64,000 bases of DNA from Avibacterium sp. 20-132 (GCF_023611925.1 NZ_CP091456.1:2150001-2214000), one strand, 5' to 3'. Shown: positions 46,914-57,704, counted from the first letter of the stretch. A program made the numbers and translations. Notes: generated from the sequence alone by a model not told the origin.

Positions 46914-48688
46914 TAATTAATATCCTCTTTACGCTGGGTAAGAAGTTCAGCAAAAAATCCTTCATTTTGTAATTGTTCAAAGCGACCTTGCTGAATGATT
47001 TGTCCTTTCTGCATAACCAAAATATGATCGCATTGTTTCAAATCTTCAATACGATGGGTGATCATCAAGGTCGTTTGTTCAGGACTAATTTTTTGTAAAG
47101 CTGAAAGCACCAGATTTTCTGATTGTGCATCAAGGCTCGCTGTGGGTTCATCAAGGAGCAATAAACGGCGATGCCGTAATAAAGCGCGGGCAATGGCTAA
47201 ACGCTGTGCTTGCCCGACAGAAAGCCCAATACCACCTTCTTTGATTACTGCATCTAACCCTAATTTATCGGTAAATACGGAAGCTTGGGCTTGTGCTAAG
47301 GCGTGTTGAATTTCCTCATCACTGGCTTTAATATCGCCTAACAGCAAGTTTTCACGGATTGTGCCTTGCAATAATAAAGGGTTTTGCCCTACCCAAGCGA
47401 TCCTGTTCCGCCATTGGGTTTTATTGATTTGATTAAGCTCAATGCCATTAATTTTTAGACTACCTTGATAGTCTAAAAAACCGAGTAACGCATTGATTAA
47501 TGAGGTTTTTCCTGCGCCACTTTGCCCTACCAGTGCTGTATGGCTTTGAGCGGGCAAATGAAAATTAAGGGCTTGGGTGAGTGGTTTGCCTTGTGGCGAT
47601 AACACCACCAGATCTTGGGCGTGGATTGCGATATTTTCATTTATCAAGGCTTCATTTAAAGAGTCATTTTGCTTTGTTTTTACCTCATTTAAAATTGGCT
47701 GTTCTAAAAATTCAACAATTGCATCAGCTGCGCCAATGGCAGCGGCACGGTCGTGGTAATAAGTGCCGAGATCACGCAAAGGTTGATAAAACTCAGGGGC
47801 AAGAATTAAACAGAAAAAGCCAATAAACAAGCTAATTGGTGTGCCATAGGAACCGAAATCAAGCTCGCCTAAATAGCTAAAACCAAAATATACTGCCATC
47901 AGCGCAATGGAAATTGAGGTAAAAAATTCCAACACCGCAGAAGATAAAAATGCCATTTTCAACACGTCCATAGTGGTTTCGCGGAAATCTTCCGTCGCTT
48001 GCTCAATATGGGCGGTTTGTTCTTCCGTTTTATTAAATAGGCGTAAGGTTTCAAGCCCACGCAGACGATCCAAAAATTGCCCACTTAATTTTGCTAAGGT
48101 TTGCATATTTTTTTGGCTGCTATCTGCAGCGGCGATCCCAACAAGGATCATAAAAATAGGTACAAGCGGGGCAGTAACAAGCAAAATCAATCCAGCCGCC
48201 CAATTGAGTGGAAAAATAGCAATCAAAATAATCAATGGAACGATCACCGAAAGGGCTTGTTGTGGTAAATAGCGAGCATAGAAATTATGTAGGTTTTCTA
48301 CCTGTTCTAACATAATAGTTGCCCAACTGCCTGCGGGTTTTTGGTTGATCATCGCAGGGCCAACTTGATGTAATTTGGTGAAAATTTGTTGGCGGATAAA
48401 ATAACGTAATTTTTGACCGCACTTAAATCCCAAGCGTTCTCGCCAATATAAAATCATTGCGCGTAAGGCAAAGCCTATGACTAAAGCGATAAAATAACCG
48501 ATCAGATTTTCTCTTGCGATTTGCTCTATAATTAGCTGATGCAATAGGGTAGCAAGTAAATAGGTTTGAGCCACTAAAATCAGAGATGAAAGGCTAGCCA
48601 ATAAAATATTTAGGCTAAGTAAGGTTTTTATTGGTTTTTGTTGGGCGCGTAGCCATTTTTGTAAGTATCGTTGGCGAGCTTTATCCAT
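46913..48688 (-). CDS. cydD: Heterodimeric thiol/haem ABC transporter, subunit CydD
   Basis: CydD is the partner of CydC. The 591-residue product has six membrane helices and an ATPase with Walker A GQSGAGKTS (near residue 390), signature LSVGQAQR and LLLDEPTASLD. The start lies 82 nt after trxB's stop, with a hairpin between, so it may be partly independent of trxB, though trxB-cydDC linkage is common. An uptake signal lies within it at about 48417. Confidence 0.95.
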   Translation of the reverse strand: MDKARQRYLQKWLRAQQKPIKTLLSLNILLASLSSLILVAQTYLLATLLHQLIIEQIARENLIGYFIALVIGFALRAMILYWRERLGFKCGQKLRYFIRQQIFTKLHQVGPAMINQKPAGSWATIMLEQVENLHNFYARYLPQQALSVIVPLIILIAIFPLNWAAGLILLVTAPLVPIFMILVGIAAADSSQKNMQTLAKLSGQFLDRLRGLETLRLFNKTEEQTAHIEQATEDFRETTMDVLKMAFLSSAVLEFFTSISIALMAVYFGFSYLGELDFGSYGTPISLFIGFFCLILAPEFYQPLRDLGTYYHDRAAAIGAADAIVEFLEQPILNEVKTKQNDSLNEALINENIAIHAQDLVVLSPQGKPLTQALNFHLPAQSHTALVGQSGAGKTSLINALLGFLDYQGSLKINGIELNQINKTQWRNRIAWVGQNPLLLQGTIRENLLLGDIKASDEEIQHALAQAQASVFTDKLGLDAVIKEGGIGLSVGQAQRLAIARALLRHRRLLLLDEPTASLDAQSENLVLSALQKISPEQTTLMITHRIEDLKQCDHILVMQKGQIIQQGRFEQLQNEGFFAELLTQRKEDIN

Positions 48689-48735
48689 AATTCTGCGTAA
48701 AAGAGTTAATGAGTGATGTCATAATGAAAAAGAAA

Positions 48736-48765
48736 AGCGGTGCATTACGGCAATAACGCACCGCT
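48736..48765 (-). terminator. Hairpin between trxB and cydD
   Basis: AGCGGTGC at 48736 pairs with GCACCGCT ending 48765, a perfect 8-bp stem with further inner pairs. On the minus strand it lies 5 nt past the trxB stop; some read-through to cydD is likely. Confidence 0.65.
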
Positions 48766-48770
48766 GAGAT

Positions 48771-49736
<966 letters not shown>

Positions 49737-49780
49737 TTAATCCGTTGAGTAAGAGAGTTTGCTATTATAAGGGAAACACA

Positions 49781-50632
49781 TTAATAGAGTAACGAATAAA
49801 GTAATCGGCGATACTTATTGGTCATTGGATCATTGTTGCCCATCGCCGCTAAAATAGATAAAAATTCTTGTTTGATTTCCCCATTGAGTGCGCCTAAGTC
49901 TTGTTTTAATAGACTGAATAATAAGTCTAACGCTTCTTCATTACGATGGGCTTGGTGTAGCTGTAATGCCAGTTTTAAGGCAATCTCAGGGCTTTTATTG
50001 TTCGCATATTCTGCTTGTAATTGTTGAATTTCAGGGGTGTCCGCCGCTTTAATTAATAATTCAATTTGTGCTTGTAATCCTTGCCAGCGGCTATCACGAT
50101 CTTGCAACGGAATACGATTTAAAATTTCCTGCGCTGGCTCAAGTCGTTTCATTGCAATATAGGTTTCCGCATAAAGTAAGGCAATATCGCTATTTTTATG
50201 ATCGGAAAGTTCCCAAGCCTCTTTGAGTAGTGGAATCGCCTGTTCATAATCTTGATTAGCAAGTAAATCTAATGCTTGGTTGAATTTAATTTCTTCCTCT
50301 TTGGGTAAAATAAGATTTAAGTGCTGTTCTAATGTGTTTTCATCTAAGGCACCTTGAAAGGCATCAAGCGCTTGTCCATCTTTAAAGAGATAAGTGGTAG
50401 GAAGTGCTTGAATACCAAATTGCGCTGCCACCATTTGTTCGGCTTCGCAATCAATTTTGCCTAATAAAAATTGTCCTTGGTATTTTTCCGCATAACGTTC
50501 AAGCACACTGACAAAGGCAACCGAATCTGTATGGCTTGGGGCATAAAAAAGTAAGGCGAGTGGGGTTTGTTGTGTTTGCTGTAAGATCTCGGTGAGATTT
50601 TGCTGATTGACATCAATACTATAATTCGTCAT
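49781..50632 (-). CDS. ybbN: Thioredoxin-like TPR co-chaperone YbbN/CnoX
   Basis: YbbN (CnoX) is a thioredoxin-domain protein with TPR repeats; in E. coli it is a chlorine-activated holdase that passes substrates to GroEL and DnaK. From the ATG at 50630-50632 (MTNYSID) the protein has 283 residues; a longer frame start lacks a ribosome site, while GGAG lies 6 nt before this one. The N-terminal thioredoxin fold has no CxxC: the site reads YAPSHTDSVAF. C-terminal TPR-like helices begin near residue 125. Confidence 0.9.
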   Translation of the reverse strand: MTNYSIDVNQQNLTEILQQTQQTPLALLFYAPSHTDSVAFVSVLERYAEKYQGQFLLGKIDCEAEQMVAAQFGIQALPTTYLFKDGQALDAFQGALDENTLEQHLNLILPKEEEIKFNQALDLLANQDYEQAIPLLKEAWELSDHKNSDIALLYAETYIAMKRLEPAQEILNRIPLQDRDSRWQGLQAQIELLIKAADTPEIQQLQAEYANNKSPEIALKLALQLHQAHRNEEALDLLFSLLKQDLGALNGEIKQEFLSILAAMGNNDPMTNKYRRLLYSLLY

Positions 50633-50676
50633 TTTTACTCCAATTTGAGTTACAAAAATTATCACTGATTGTAACA

Positions 50677-50725
50677 AAAGTGCGGTGCTTTTTGGGAAAA
50701 AACTTCCGAAAAAAACACCGCACTT
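50677..50725. terminator. Paired uptake-signal hairpin between gntP and ybbN
   Basis: AAAGTGCGGTG at 50677 and CACCGCACTT ending 50725 form a stem extended by T/A runs. It lies after the gntP stop on the minus strand and before ybbN. Confidence 0.75.
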
Positions 50726-50747
50726 AAGATTGAGTAAAAATCTTTAC

Positions 50748-52097
50748 TTAGAGCAAAATACTTCCCACTAAGGCGAAGGCAAATCCAGTAAAGCCGATGA
50801 GGGTTTCTAGCACTGTCCAGGTTTTTAATGTGGTTTTGGTATCCATTTCTAGAAAACGGCTGACTAACCAGAAACCACTGTCATTAACGTGAGAGAACAC
50901 GGTTGCGCCAGAGGCAATTGCAATCACGATAAAGCAAAGATCGAATTGGCTTAATCCGACTGTTGCGGCAACCGTTGGGGCGATTAATGCCGATGTGGTT
51001 GTAAGGGCTACCGTCGCAGAACCTTGTGCAACACGCAATGCCATTGAAATAATAAAGGCGGCAACAATCACAGGCATTCCTGTGTCTGCGAACATCGCAG
51101 AAAGCTCATTACCAATGCCACTTGCACGCAACACACCACCAAACATTCCCCCAGCACCTGTTACGAGTACAATAGAACAGATTGGTCCGAGGGCATTATC
51201 ACAAATTTTTTCTATTTGCTCATTGCTACGCTGATCTTTGAGCAACAAAATGGTAACGATTAACGTAATCAATAATGCAACAGGAGTTTTACCGAGTAAA
51301 AGTAAGCCTTGCACCCAAGCCTGCGAACCATCAACCACACCTGCGACAGAAAGGGTATTTAAGCCTGTATCACATAAAATTAGAACTAATGGCAATAATA
51401 AAATGGTCAATACTTTGCCAAAACTTGGTGGATTTAACACCGCTGTTTCGTTGATTGCATTTGCATTTAAGAACGCTTTTGGCAAATCAACCATCACTTT
51501 TTTACCTAAATATTGGCTAAATAAGTAGCTTGCGATATACCACGTTGGGATACCGCATACTAAGCCAACGATCACTAATAAGCCGATATTAGCGCCTAAT
51601 AAATCCCCCGATGCCACAGGACCTGGGTGAGGTGGGACAAAGGCGTGCATAACAGCAAATGCCCCTGCCGCAGGGAAAGCATAGCGTAATACAGACCCCC
51701 CAAAGCGTTTTGCTACGCTAAAGATAATCGGCAACATCACGACTAATCCAGCATCAAAGAAAATTGGAAAGCCGAAAAGTAAAGAAGCCACACCTAAGGC
51801 GAAAGGGGCATTTTTTTCACCAAATTTATTGATAAGCGTATCAGCAAGCACTTTTGCACCGCCAGTGATTTCGAGTAAGCGCCCGATCATCGCCCCCAAA
51901 CCCACTAATAACGCCACAGAGGCTAATGTGCCACCAAAGCCTTTGGTTAAGGTGGGTAGAATTTCATTGAAAGGGACGCCAGTTGCGAGTGCAGTGAGTA
52001 AACTCACGATAATTAATGCAACAAAGGCGTGAACTCTGAATTTCATAATTAATAAAAGCAACAGCAGTACTGAAGCGATCAACGTGAAAATCAACAT
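50748..52097 (-). CDS. gntP: GntP-family gluconate:H+ symporter
   Basis: A 449-residue inner-membrane permease of the GntP family taking up gluconate with protons. It has about twelve to fourteen hydrophobic helices and family blocks LVGLGAMIGRLLE, GFPIFFDAGLVVMLPI and FVPPHPGPVASGDLLGANIG. It is divergent from gntK across a regulatory gap with two GntR-type operators and a CRP site, which supports gluconate over other sugar acids. Confidence 0.9.
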   Translation of the reverse strand: MLIFTLIASVLLLLLLIMKFRVHAFVALIIVSLLTALATGVPFNEILPTLTKGFGGTLASVALLVGLGAMIGRLLEITGGAKVLADTLINKFGEKNAPFALGVASLLFGFPIFFDAGLVVMLPIIFSVAKRFGGSVLRYAFPAAGAFAVMHAFVPPHPGPVASGDLLGANIGLLVIVGLVCGIPTWYIASYLFSQYLGKKVMVDLPKAFLNANAINETAVLNPPSFGKVLTILLLPLVLILCDTGLNTLSVAGVVDGSQAWVQGLLLLGKTPVALLITLIVTILLLKDQRSNEQIEKICDNALGPICSIVLVTGAGGMFGGVLRASGIGNELSAMFADTGMPVIVAAFIISMALRVAQGSATVALTTTSALIAPTVAATVGLSQFDLCFIVIAIASGATVFSHVNDSGFWLVSRFLEMDTKTTLKTWTVLETLIGFTGFAFALVGSILL

Positions 52098-52155
52098 ATA
52101 AAATCCTTACTATTTGATGATTGATTTTTTCGCCAAGGGCGAGGAACGAATTGCT

Positions 52156-52171
52156 AATTTACCCGTAACAT
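52156..52171. promoter_or_regulatory. GntR-type operator near gntP
   Basis: TTACCCGTAACAT (52159-52171) matches the GntR operator ATGTTACCCGTAACAT at its last 13 bases. It lies about 60 bp upstream of gntP. Confidence 0.7.
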
Positions 52172-52272
52172 TAAATTCTGCTAGTAAGGTAAAATAGATA
52201 GGCATATTATTAGGGAAATTCTAATCAAAGTTCAAATAATTAGGCAAAAAAGCGTTATTTTTGTTAAATATT

Positions 52273-52288
52273 TGTGAAATAGATCACA
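52273..52288. promoter_or_regulatory. CRP site in the gntP-gntK gap
   Basis: TGTGA-AATAGA-TCACA is a perfect pair of CRP half-sites, about 90 bp upstream of gntK and placed between the two GntR operators. It predicts catabolite control of gluconate use. Confidence 0.8.
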
Positions 52289-52295
52289 AAATAAG

Positions 52296-52310
52296 ATGTT
52301 ACCAGTAACT
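52296..52310. promoter_or_regulatory. GntR-type operator near gntK
   Basis: ATGTTACCAGTAACT matches the GntR operator at about 13 of 15 positions. It lies next to the CRP site and upstream of gntK. Confidence 0.75.
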
Positions 52311-52376
52311 AAAACTTACCATTTTTTGCTATGGTTAGTACATCAGAAATAAAATTTAATAGTTAAGGAAAAGAAA

Positions 52377-52901
52377 ATGGAAAAAGGAAAAGGTAAGAGT
52401 TTTATCTTAATGGGCGTGTCTAGCACGGGGAAAACATCCGTAGGAACGGAAGTTTGCCGGCGTTTAGGGTTAAAATTGATTGATGGCGATGATCTTCATC
52501 CAAGAGCTAACATCATTAAAATGGGGAGTGGGCAACCGCTTAATGATGAAGATCGCGCACCTTGGCTTGAGCGTATCCGCGATGCGGCATTCAGCCTAGA
52601 ACAAAAAAGTGAACAGGGGATCATTGTTTGCTCGGCATTGAAGAAAAAATACCGTGATCAAATTCGCGATGGTAATGAAAGCGTGAAATTCCTTTTCTTA
52701 GAGGGAAGTTTTGAGCTAGTGCTAGAACGAATGAAAAATCGTAAAGGGCATTATATGAAAACCGAAATGCTTAAAAGCCAATTCGATACGCTGGAAACGC
52801 CACAAGCAGATGAGCCAGATGTGATTCATATTGATATTGATGGGACATTTGATCAAGTGGTAGAACGTTGTGTAGTAGCGTTAGAGCCGTTTTTGGAATA
52901 A
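52377..52901 (+). CDS. gntK: Gluconokinase
   Basis: GntK phosphorylates gluconate to 6-phosphogluconate, feeding the pentose phosphate or Entner-Doudoroff pathways. The 174-residue protein has Walker A GVSSTGKT (residues 13-20), the DGDDLHP substrate motif, NDEDRAPWL and CSALKKKYRD, typical of GntK. The Shine-Dalgarno AAGGAAA is clear. gntR is not in the window, so the regulator of these sites lies elsewhere. Confidence 0.95.
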   Translation: MEKGKGKSFILMGVSSTGKTSVGTEVCRRLGLKLIDGDDLHPRANIIKMGSGQPLNDEDRAPWLERIRDAAFSLEQKSEQGIIVCSALKKKYRDQIRDGNESVKFLFLEGSFELVLERMKNRKGHYMKTEMLKSQFDTLETPQADEPDVIHIDIDGTFDQVVERCVVALEPFLE

Positions 52902-52922
52902 ATGTGGATATTTTAGGGAAAC

Positions 52923-52952
52923 TTTACTTTCCGTACGCTTTTCGCGTATAAT
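52923..52952 (+). promoter_or_regulatory. Promoter with internal inverted repeat of the HigBA2-type module
   Basis: -35 TTTACT (52923-52928), 18-nt spacer and -10 TATAAT (52947-52952). The repeat TACGC-N5-GCGTA (52934-52948) lies between them and overlaps the -10, where an antitoxin could block RNA polymerase. Confidence 0.6.
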
Positions 52953-52976
52953 TTTCTGAGTTTTATTGGAGAAGCT

Positions 52977-53309
52977 ATGAAAGCGGTTTTTATTGAATTG
53001 CCATTTTTTGAAAAATATAGAAAGGAATATCTCTCTGACGATGAGTATCTTATGCTACAAAATGAGTTACTTGTTGCACCAGAAAAAGGAGATTTAATAC
53101 AAGGCACCGGTGGACTTAGGAAATTAAGAATTGCAAATTCTAAAAGAAATAGAGGTAAAAGGGGCGGAGCAAGAGTAATTTATTATTACTATGTGCGTAA
53201 TGCCGCAATCTACTTTTTAACCGCCTATGGTAAAGAGATGAAAGAAGATCTCACTGCTGATGAAAAAAGTATCTTGGCTAAAATAGTAGAAAATATAAAG
53301 GGGAAATAA
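52977..53309 (+). CDS. RelE/HigB2-type toxin
   Basis: A 110-residue toxin of the RelE superfamily, HigB2 subtype (as Vibrio cholerae HigB2), a ribosome-dependent mRNA endonuclease. The family pattern is clear: FFEKYRKEYLSDDEY, the QGTGGLRKLRIA block, KRGGARVIYYYYV and FLTAYGK. It precedes its antitoxin by 3 nt, the reverse of the classical antitoxin-first order but usual for HigBA. It follows gntK on the same strand after its own promoter. Confidence 0.9.
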   Translation: MKAVFIELPFFEKYRKEYLSDDEYLMLQNELLVAPEKGDLIQGTGGLRKLRIANSKRNRGKRGGARVIYYYYVRNAAIYFLTAYGKEMKEDLTADEKSILAKIVENIKGK

Positions 53310-53312
53310 AGA

Positions 53313-53627
53313 ATGGAAAGAAATTTATTTGAAGAATTGAAACAAGGATTGGAACAAATGCAAGTCCATTTGGAAGGTAAAACCACCCTCAAAACCATTG
53401 AGCGTGAGCTTCCAGCAGAAATGGGTGAAATAAGCGCGAATGAAGTGAAGTCTATCCGTGAAAAACTTAATCTATCGCAATCGGTTTTTGCTAAGAAATT
53501 GAGAATGAGCGTACGCACTTACCAAGGTTGGGAACAAGGCAAAACCACGCCAAATAAACAAGCCACATTACTGTTGAAGATGATTGAGCGCTCGCCGCAA
53601 ACCTTTGAAGATATTGCATCTCTCTAA
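53313..53627 (+). CDS. HigA2-type antitoxin with helix-turn-helix
   Basis: A 104-residue antitoxin with an N-terminal region of about 45 residues likely to wrap the toxin and a C-terminal XRE helix-turn-helix (VKSIREKLNLSQSVFAKKLRMSVRTYQGWEQG, about residues 46-76). It follows the toxin by 3 nt, so they form an operon, and probably represses the shared promoter with the inverted repeat at 52934-52948. A terminator follows. The order and fold fit the HigB2/HigA2 group. Confidence 0.88.
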   Translation: MERNLFEELKQGLEQMQVHLEGKTTLKTIERELPAEMGEISANEVKSIREKLNLSQSVFAKKLRMSVRTYQGWEQGKTTPNKQATLLLKMIERSPQTFEDIASL

Positions 53628-53631
53628 TTTG

Positions 53632-53665
53632 ATCCCCTAGTCAATAGGGGATTTCTCTTTTTTAT
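53632..53665 (+). terminator. Terminator after the HigBA2-type module
   Basis: ATCCCCTA at 53632-53639 pairs with TAGGGGAT at 53645-53652, followed by TTCTCTTTTTTA. Confidence 0.85.
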
Positions 53666-53731
53666 TCCTCTATAAACCCTTTCATAAACCTGTTAAAATC
53701 CGCAATATATTTTTTGAGATAAGGACATAAT

Positions 53732-55660
53732 GTGGCGTTAATTAGTCTAACCAACGGTTATCTTTCTTTTAGTGATCATCCCTTGCTAGATCACACGGAT
53801 TTATACATTGAAGCGGGCGAGCGTGTTTGTTTAGTTGGGCGTAACGGGGTAGGCAAATCTACCTTAATGAAAATTTTAGCAGGCGAAATGGTGATGGACG
53901 ACGGACGTCTGCAATTTGAGCGTGATTTAGTCATTTCTCGCCTTGAACAAGATCCCCCTCGCAATGCACAGGGTAACGTGTTTGATTACGTTGCAGAAGG
54001 TATTGCGCATTTAGCTGATTTATTGAAAGAATATCACCGCACTTCTGATTTACTTGAACAGCAATATAGCGAAAGTACGCTAAATCGTTTGGCAGAAATT
54101 CAAACTCAGCTTGAACACGCAGATGGCTGGCGTTTTGAAAATAAAATTCGTGAAACCCTAATGAAATTAGGGCTTGAAGCAAATATGCGATTGGCTGAGT
54201 TATCCGGTGGCTGGTTACGTAAAGCGGCACTGGCTCGTGCATTGGTGTGTGATCCTGATGTATTACTGCTCGATGAACCTACTAACCATCTTGATGTCGA
54301 TGCCATTGAATGGCTAGAAAATTTCTTCCTGAGCTTTAGTGGTTCGATTATTTTTATTTCTCACGATCGTGCTTTTATCAGAAAAATGGCAACACGCATT
54401 GTGGATCTTGATCGTGGACAATTAGTCTCTTACCCGGGCGATTACGCTAAATATCTTATTGAAAAAGAAGAAAATCTTCGTGTTGAAGCGTTACAAAATG
54501 AATTATTTGATAAAAAACTGGCTCAAGAAGAAGTCTGGATTCGGCAAGGGATTAAAGCTCGCCGAACCCGTAATGAAGGTCGAGTGAGAGCGTTGAAAGC
54601 CTTGCGAGAAGAACGTCGTCAGCGTAGAGACGTGCAGGGCAGTGCCAAGTTACAAGTGGATAATTCTAGCCGTTCAGGCAAAATCGTCTTTGAAGTTGAA
54701 GATGTGAGTTATGAAATTGCAGGGAAAACACTGGTTTCGCATTTTTCAACGACGATTTTACGTGGTGATAAAATCGCTTTGGTAGGGGCAAATGGCATAG
54801 GCAAAACGACGTTAATTAAATTGCTCTTGGGTGAAATTCAGCCAACTTCAGGGCATATTAAATGTGGCACAAAATTAGAAATTGCTTATTTTGATCAGTA
54901 TCGTGCTGATCTCGATCCTGAAAAAACGGTAATGGATAATGTTGCAGATGGCAAACAAGATATTGAAGTTAATGGGGTAAAACGCCACGTTTTAGGTTAT
55001 TTGCAAGATTTCTTATTTCCACCAAAACGGGCAATGGTGCCAGTGAAAGCCCTTTCAGGGGGAGAACGTAACCGCTTGTTATTAGCAAAATTATTGCTTA
55101 AACCAAATAATTTACTGATTTTGGACGAGCCAACCAATGATCTGGATGTGGAAACCTTAGAATTATTGGAAGAATTACTGGCTGATTATCAAGGCACGTT
55201 GCTGATTGTGAGCCACGATCGCCAATTTATTGATAACACAGCAACAGAATGCTACATTTTTGAAGGCAATGGGATTATTAACAAATATGTGGGCGGTTTC
55301 CACGATGCGAAACAGCAACAAGCGAATGTATTTGCCTTGAAAGAAGCGGAAAAAGCGAAAGAGAAAAAAGCAGAAAGCGTGCTGGAACTTAACAAGGTTT
55401 CACATAAGCCAGTAAAACATCGCCCCGTGAAACTTTCTTACAACGAGCAACGAGAGCTAGAACAATTGCCGCAAAAATTGGAAAATTTGGAAGAAAAAAT
55501 CACCGCACTTCAAGCGGAAGTCTCTGATCCCAATTTTTTCCAGCAAGATCACCAATACACCACAGACAAACTCCAACAACTTGCTGAAGCAGAGCAGGCG
55601 TTAGAACAAGCATTTGCCCGTTGGGAAATGTTGGAAGAAAAGAAAAGTGGCGCGAGTTGA
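53732..55660 (+). CDS. uup: ABC-F ATPase Uup
   Basis: Uup is an ABC-F protein that acts on the ribosome and was first described as reducing transposon precise excision. The 642-residue protein has two ATPase domains: Walker A GRNGVGKST (near 36) and GANGIGKTT (near 352), signature LSGGWLRKA and LSGGERNR, each with LLLDEPTNHLD or LILDEPTNDLD. The C-terminal coiled coil is preceded by a lysine-rich linker. It starts at GTG, with AAGGA six nt upstream. Length matches E. coli Uup. Confidence 0.95.
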   Translation: MALISLTNGYLSFSDHPLLDHTDLYIEAGERVCLVGRNGVGKSTLMKILAGEMVMDDGRLQFERDLVISRLEQDPPRNAQGNVFDYVAEGIAHLADLLKEYHRTSDLLEQQYSESTLNRLAEIQTQLEHADGWRFENKIRETLMKLGLEANMRLAELSGGWLRKAALARALVCDPDVLLLDEPTNHLDVDAIEWLENFFLSFSGSIIFISHDRAFIRKMATRIVDLDRGQLVSYPGDYAKYLIEKEENLRVEALQNELFDKKLAQEEVWIRQGIKARRTRNEGRVRALKALREERRQRRDVQGSAKLQVDNSSRSGKIVFEVEDVSYEIAGKTLVSHFSTTILRGDKIALVGANGIGKTTLIKLLLGEIQPTSGHIKCGTKLEIAYFDQYRADLDPEKTVMDNVADGKQDIEVNGVKRHVLGYLQDFLFPPKRAMVPVKALSGGERNRLLLAKLLLKPNNLLILDEPTNDLDVETLELLEELLADYQGTLLIVSHDRQFIDNTATECYIFEGNGIINKYVGGFHDAKQQQANVFALKEAEKAKEKKAESVLELNKVSHKPVKHRPVKLSYNEQRELEQLPQKLENLEEKITALQAEVSDPNFFQQDHQYTTDKLQQLAEAEQALEQAFARWEMLEEKKSGAS

Positions 55661-55677
55661 TCATTGAGTGGAAAAGT

Positions 55678-55742
55678 AAGTGCGGTGGTTTTTTAACAAG
55701 TTTTGCATATAAAAAAACCGCCACACGAAAATCAGGTGGCGG
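55678..55742 (+). terminator. Alternative hairpins after uup
   Basis: Bases 55718-55724 (CCGCCAC) can pair either with GCGGTGGTTTTTT upstream (through an A-tract) or with GTGGCGG at 55736-55742 downstream. One may act as terminator, though the T-tract is poor. The 184-nt gap to dxs holds an uptake signal and nothing else recognised. Confidence 0.45.
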
Positions 55743-55844
55743 AGAGGTCTTAAATAAGAAAATTAGTTTGAAAAAGACAACTGCAATTTGCAGTGCACTA
55801 GCATTTACTAAGACTCACTAGGCGCGGAATAGTTCACAACTATT

Positions 55845-57704
55845 TTAAATTTTTTTACGTTTTTGTAAAAATGTTGTGATTTGTGCTTCAATACCTTGTG
55901 CGTCCAGTTTCAAGTCTGCCAAAATTTCTTGCTGCGTACCTTGTGGAATGAAGAAATCGGGCAAGCCTAATTGCAATAGTGCGGTAGTTTTGTGCTGAGA
56001 ATTTAGCACTTCAGCCACTGCGCTCCCTGCTCCGCCTTGAATCGCGTTTTCTTCAAGTGTAACCAATAAAGCGTGAGTGTCAGCCAGTTGTTGAATTAAG
56101 GTTTCATCAATTGGTTTAACAAATCGCATATCTACAAGGGTCGCGTTTAATTTTTCAGCCACTGCGTTGGCATTTGGCAACAACGTACCAAAATTTAAAA
56201 TAGCGATCGTTTCCCCTTCACGCAGAATTTTACCTTTTCCGATAGGCAGCATTGCTAATGGCTCAAGTGAAACGCCGATAGCGTTGCCTCTAGGGTAGCG
56301 TACTGCAGCAGGTTTACCACATTGATAGCCCGTATAAAGCATTTGGCGACATTCATTTTCATCGCTAGGGGTCATAATCACTAAATTTGGAATGCAGCGC
56401 ATAAAGCTGATATCGAATGCCCCTTGATGAGTTTGCCCGTCTGCACCAACTACGCCTGCACGGTCAATGGCAAATAACACGGGAAGATTTTGAATAGCCA
56501 CATCGTGAATGACCTGATCGTAGGCACGTTGTAAGAACGTCGAATAAATGGCGACGACAGGTTTAAAACCTGCAATCGCTAAGCCTGCGGCGAAGGTAAC
56601 CGCGTGTTGTTCGGCAATGGCAACATCAAAATATTGCTGTGGAAAACGGTTGGAAAATTCCACCATTCCTGACCCTTCACGCATAGCTGGGGTGATGCCG
56701 ATTAATTTTGGATCTTGTTCAGCGATTTCACATAGCCAGTTGCCAAAAATTTGTGAATAGGTTGGGGTGGTGGATTTAGGCAATTTTCCACTCGAAGGAT
56801 CGAATTTTGGCACACCGTGAAAACCAATAGGATCTTTTTCCGCGGGGGCATAGCCTTTGCCTTTTTTGGTTTTTATATGCAAGAACTGCGGACCTTTTAA
56901 GCTGCTCATATTCTTTAATGTGCTAATTAATTCATCCACATTATGTCCATCAATTGGACCAATATAGTTAAAGCCTAGCTCTTCAAACATTGTGCCGATA
57001 GGGGAAACAAAGCCTTTAACGTGTTCTTCCGTTTTTTTGACAAACTCTTTAATAGGCGGCACGCCAGAGAGAATTTTTTTACCGCCTTCACGCAAGGTAG
57101 AATAGAAAGAGCCAGAAAATAGGCGAGCAAGATAGTTATTCAACGCTCCCACGTTCTCGGAAATGGACATTTCATTGTCGTTGAGAATCACCAACATATC
57201 GGTGTGCAATGCACCGGCGTGATTGAGTGCTTCAAAGGCCATTCCAGCGGTAATTGCCCCATCACCAATCACACAAACGGTTTTACGTCCTGCATTTTCT
57301 TTTTCTGCCGCAACGGCAATACCAAGCCCAGCACTGATTGAGGTAGAAGAGTGCCCCACGCTTAGCACATCAAATTCGCTTTCATCACGCCAAGGAAAAG
57401 GATGAAGTCCATTTTTTTGACGAATGGTGGACATTTTATCGCGGCGTCCAGTGAGAATTTTATGCGGATAGGCCTGATGCCCTACATCCCAAATAAGCTG
57501 ATCAAATGGGGTATTAAACACATAATGCAAGGCAACCGTGAGTTCTACCGTGCCTAAACCTGATGCCAAATGTCCGCTACTTTGACTAACACTTTCTAAC
57601 AAATATCCGCGTAATTCATTACAAAGTTGGGGAAGTTGATCTTTATTTAAAAGACGCAAATCGTCCGGTGAATTAATCAGTGATAAAAGAGGATATTTTT
57701 CCAT
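55845..57704 (-). CDS. dxs: 1-deoxy-D-xylulose-5-phosphate synthase
   Basis: Dxs condenses pyruvate and glyceraldehyde-3-phosphate to DXP, the entry point of the MEP isoprenoid pathway and a precursor for thiamine and pyridoxal. The 619-residue product has [16 protein letters not shown], the thiamine diphosphate motif [18 protein letters not shown] and the transketolase-like C terminus with [13 protein letters not shown]. It is the last gene of the minus-strand xseB-ispA-dxs set, 74 nt after ispA. Confidence 0.97.
   Translation of the reverse strand: MEKYPLLSLINSPDDLRLLNKDQLPQLCNELRGYLLESVSQSSGHLASGLGTVELTVALHYVFNTPFDQLIWDVGHQAYPHKILTGRRDKMSTIRQKNGLHPFPWRDESEFDVLSVGHSSTSISAGLGIAVAAEKENAGRKTVCVIGDGAITAGMAFEALNHAGALHTDMLVILNDNEMSISENVGALNNYLARLFSGSFYSTLREGGKKILSGVPPIKEFVKKTEEHVKGFVSPIGTMFEELGFNYIGPIDGHNVDELISTLKNMSSLKGPQFLHIKTKKGKGYAPAEKDPIGFHGVPKFDPSSGKLPKSTTPTYSQIFGNWLCEIAEQDPKLIGITPAMREGSGMVEFSNRFPQQYFDVAIAEQHAVTFAAGLAIAGFKPVVAIYSTFLQRAYDQVIHDVAIQNLPVLFAIDRAGVVGADGQTHQGAFDISFMRCIPNLVIMTPSDENECRQMLYTGYQCGKPAAVRYPRGNAIGVSLEPLAMLPIGKGKILREGETIAILNFGTLLPNANAVAEKLNATLVDMRFVKPIDETLIQQLADTHALLVTLEENAIQGGAGSAVAEVLNSQHKTTALLQLGLPDFFIPQGTQQEILADLKLDAQGIEAQITTFLQKRKKI

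Noticed and set aside
52977..53627. Identity with the competence-regulated toxTA module of Haemophilus influenzae
   Set aside because: The toxin-first order is the same, but the sequence fits the HigB2/HigA2 subtype and I see no CRP-S type competence site upstream, only a TACGC/GCGTA repeat.
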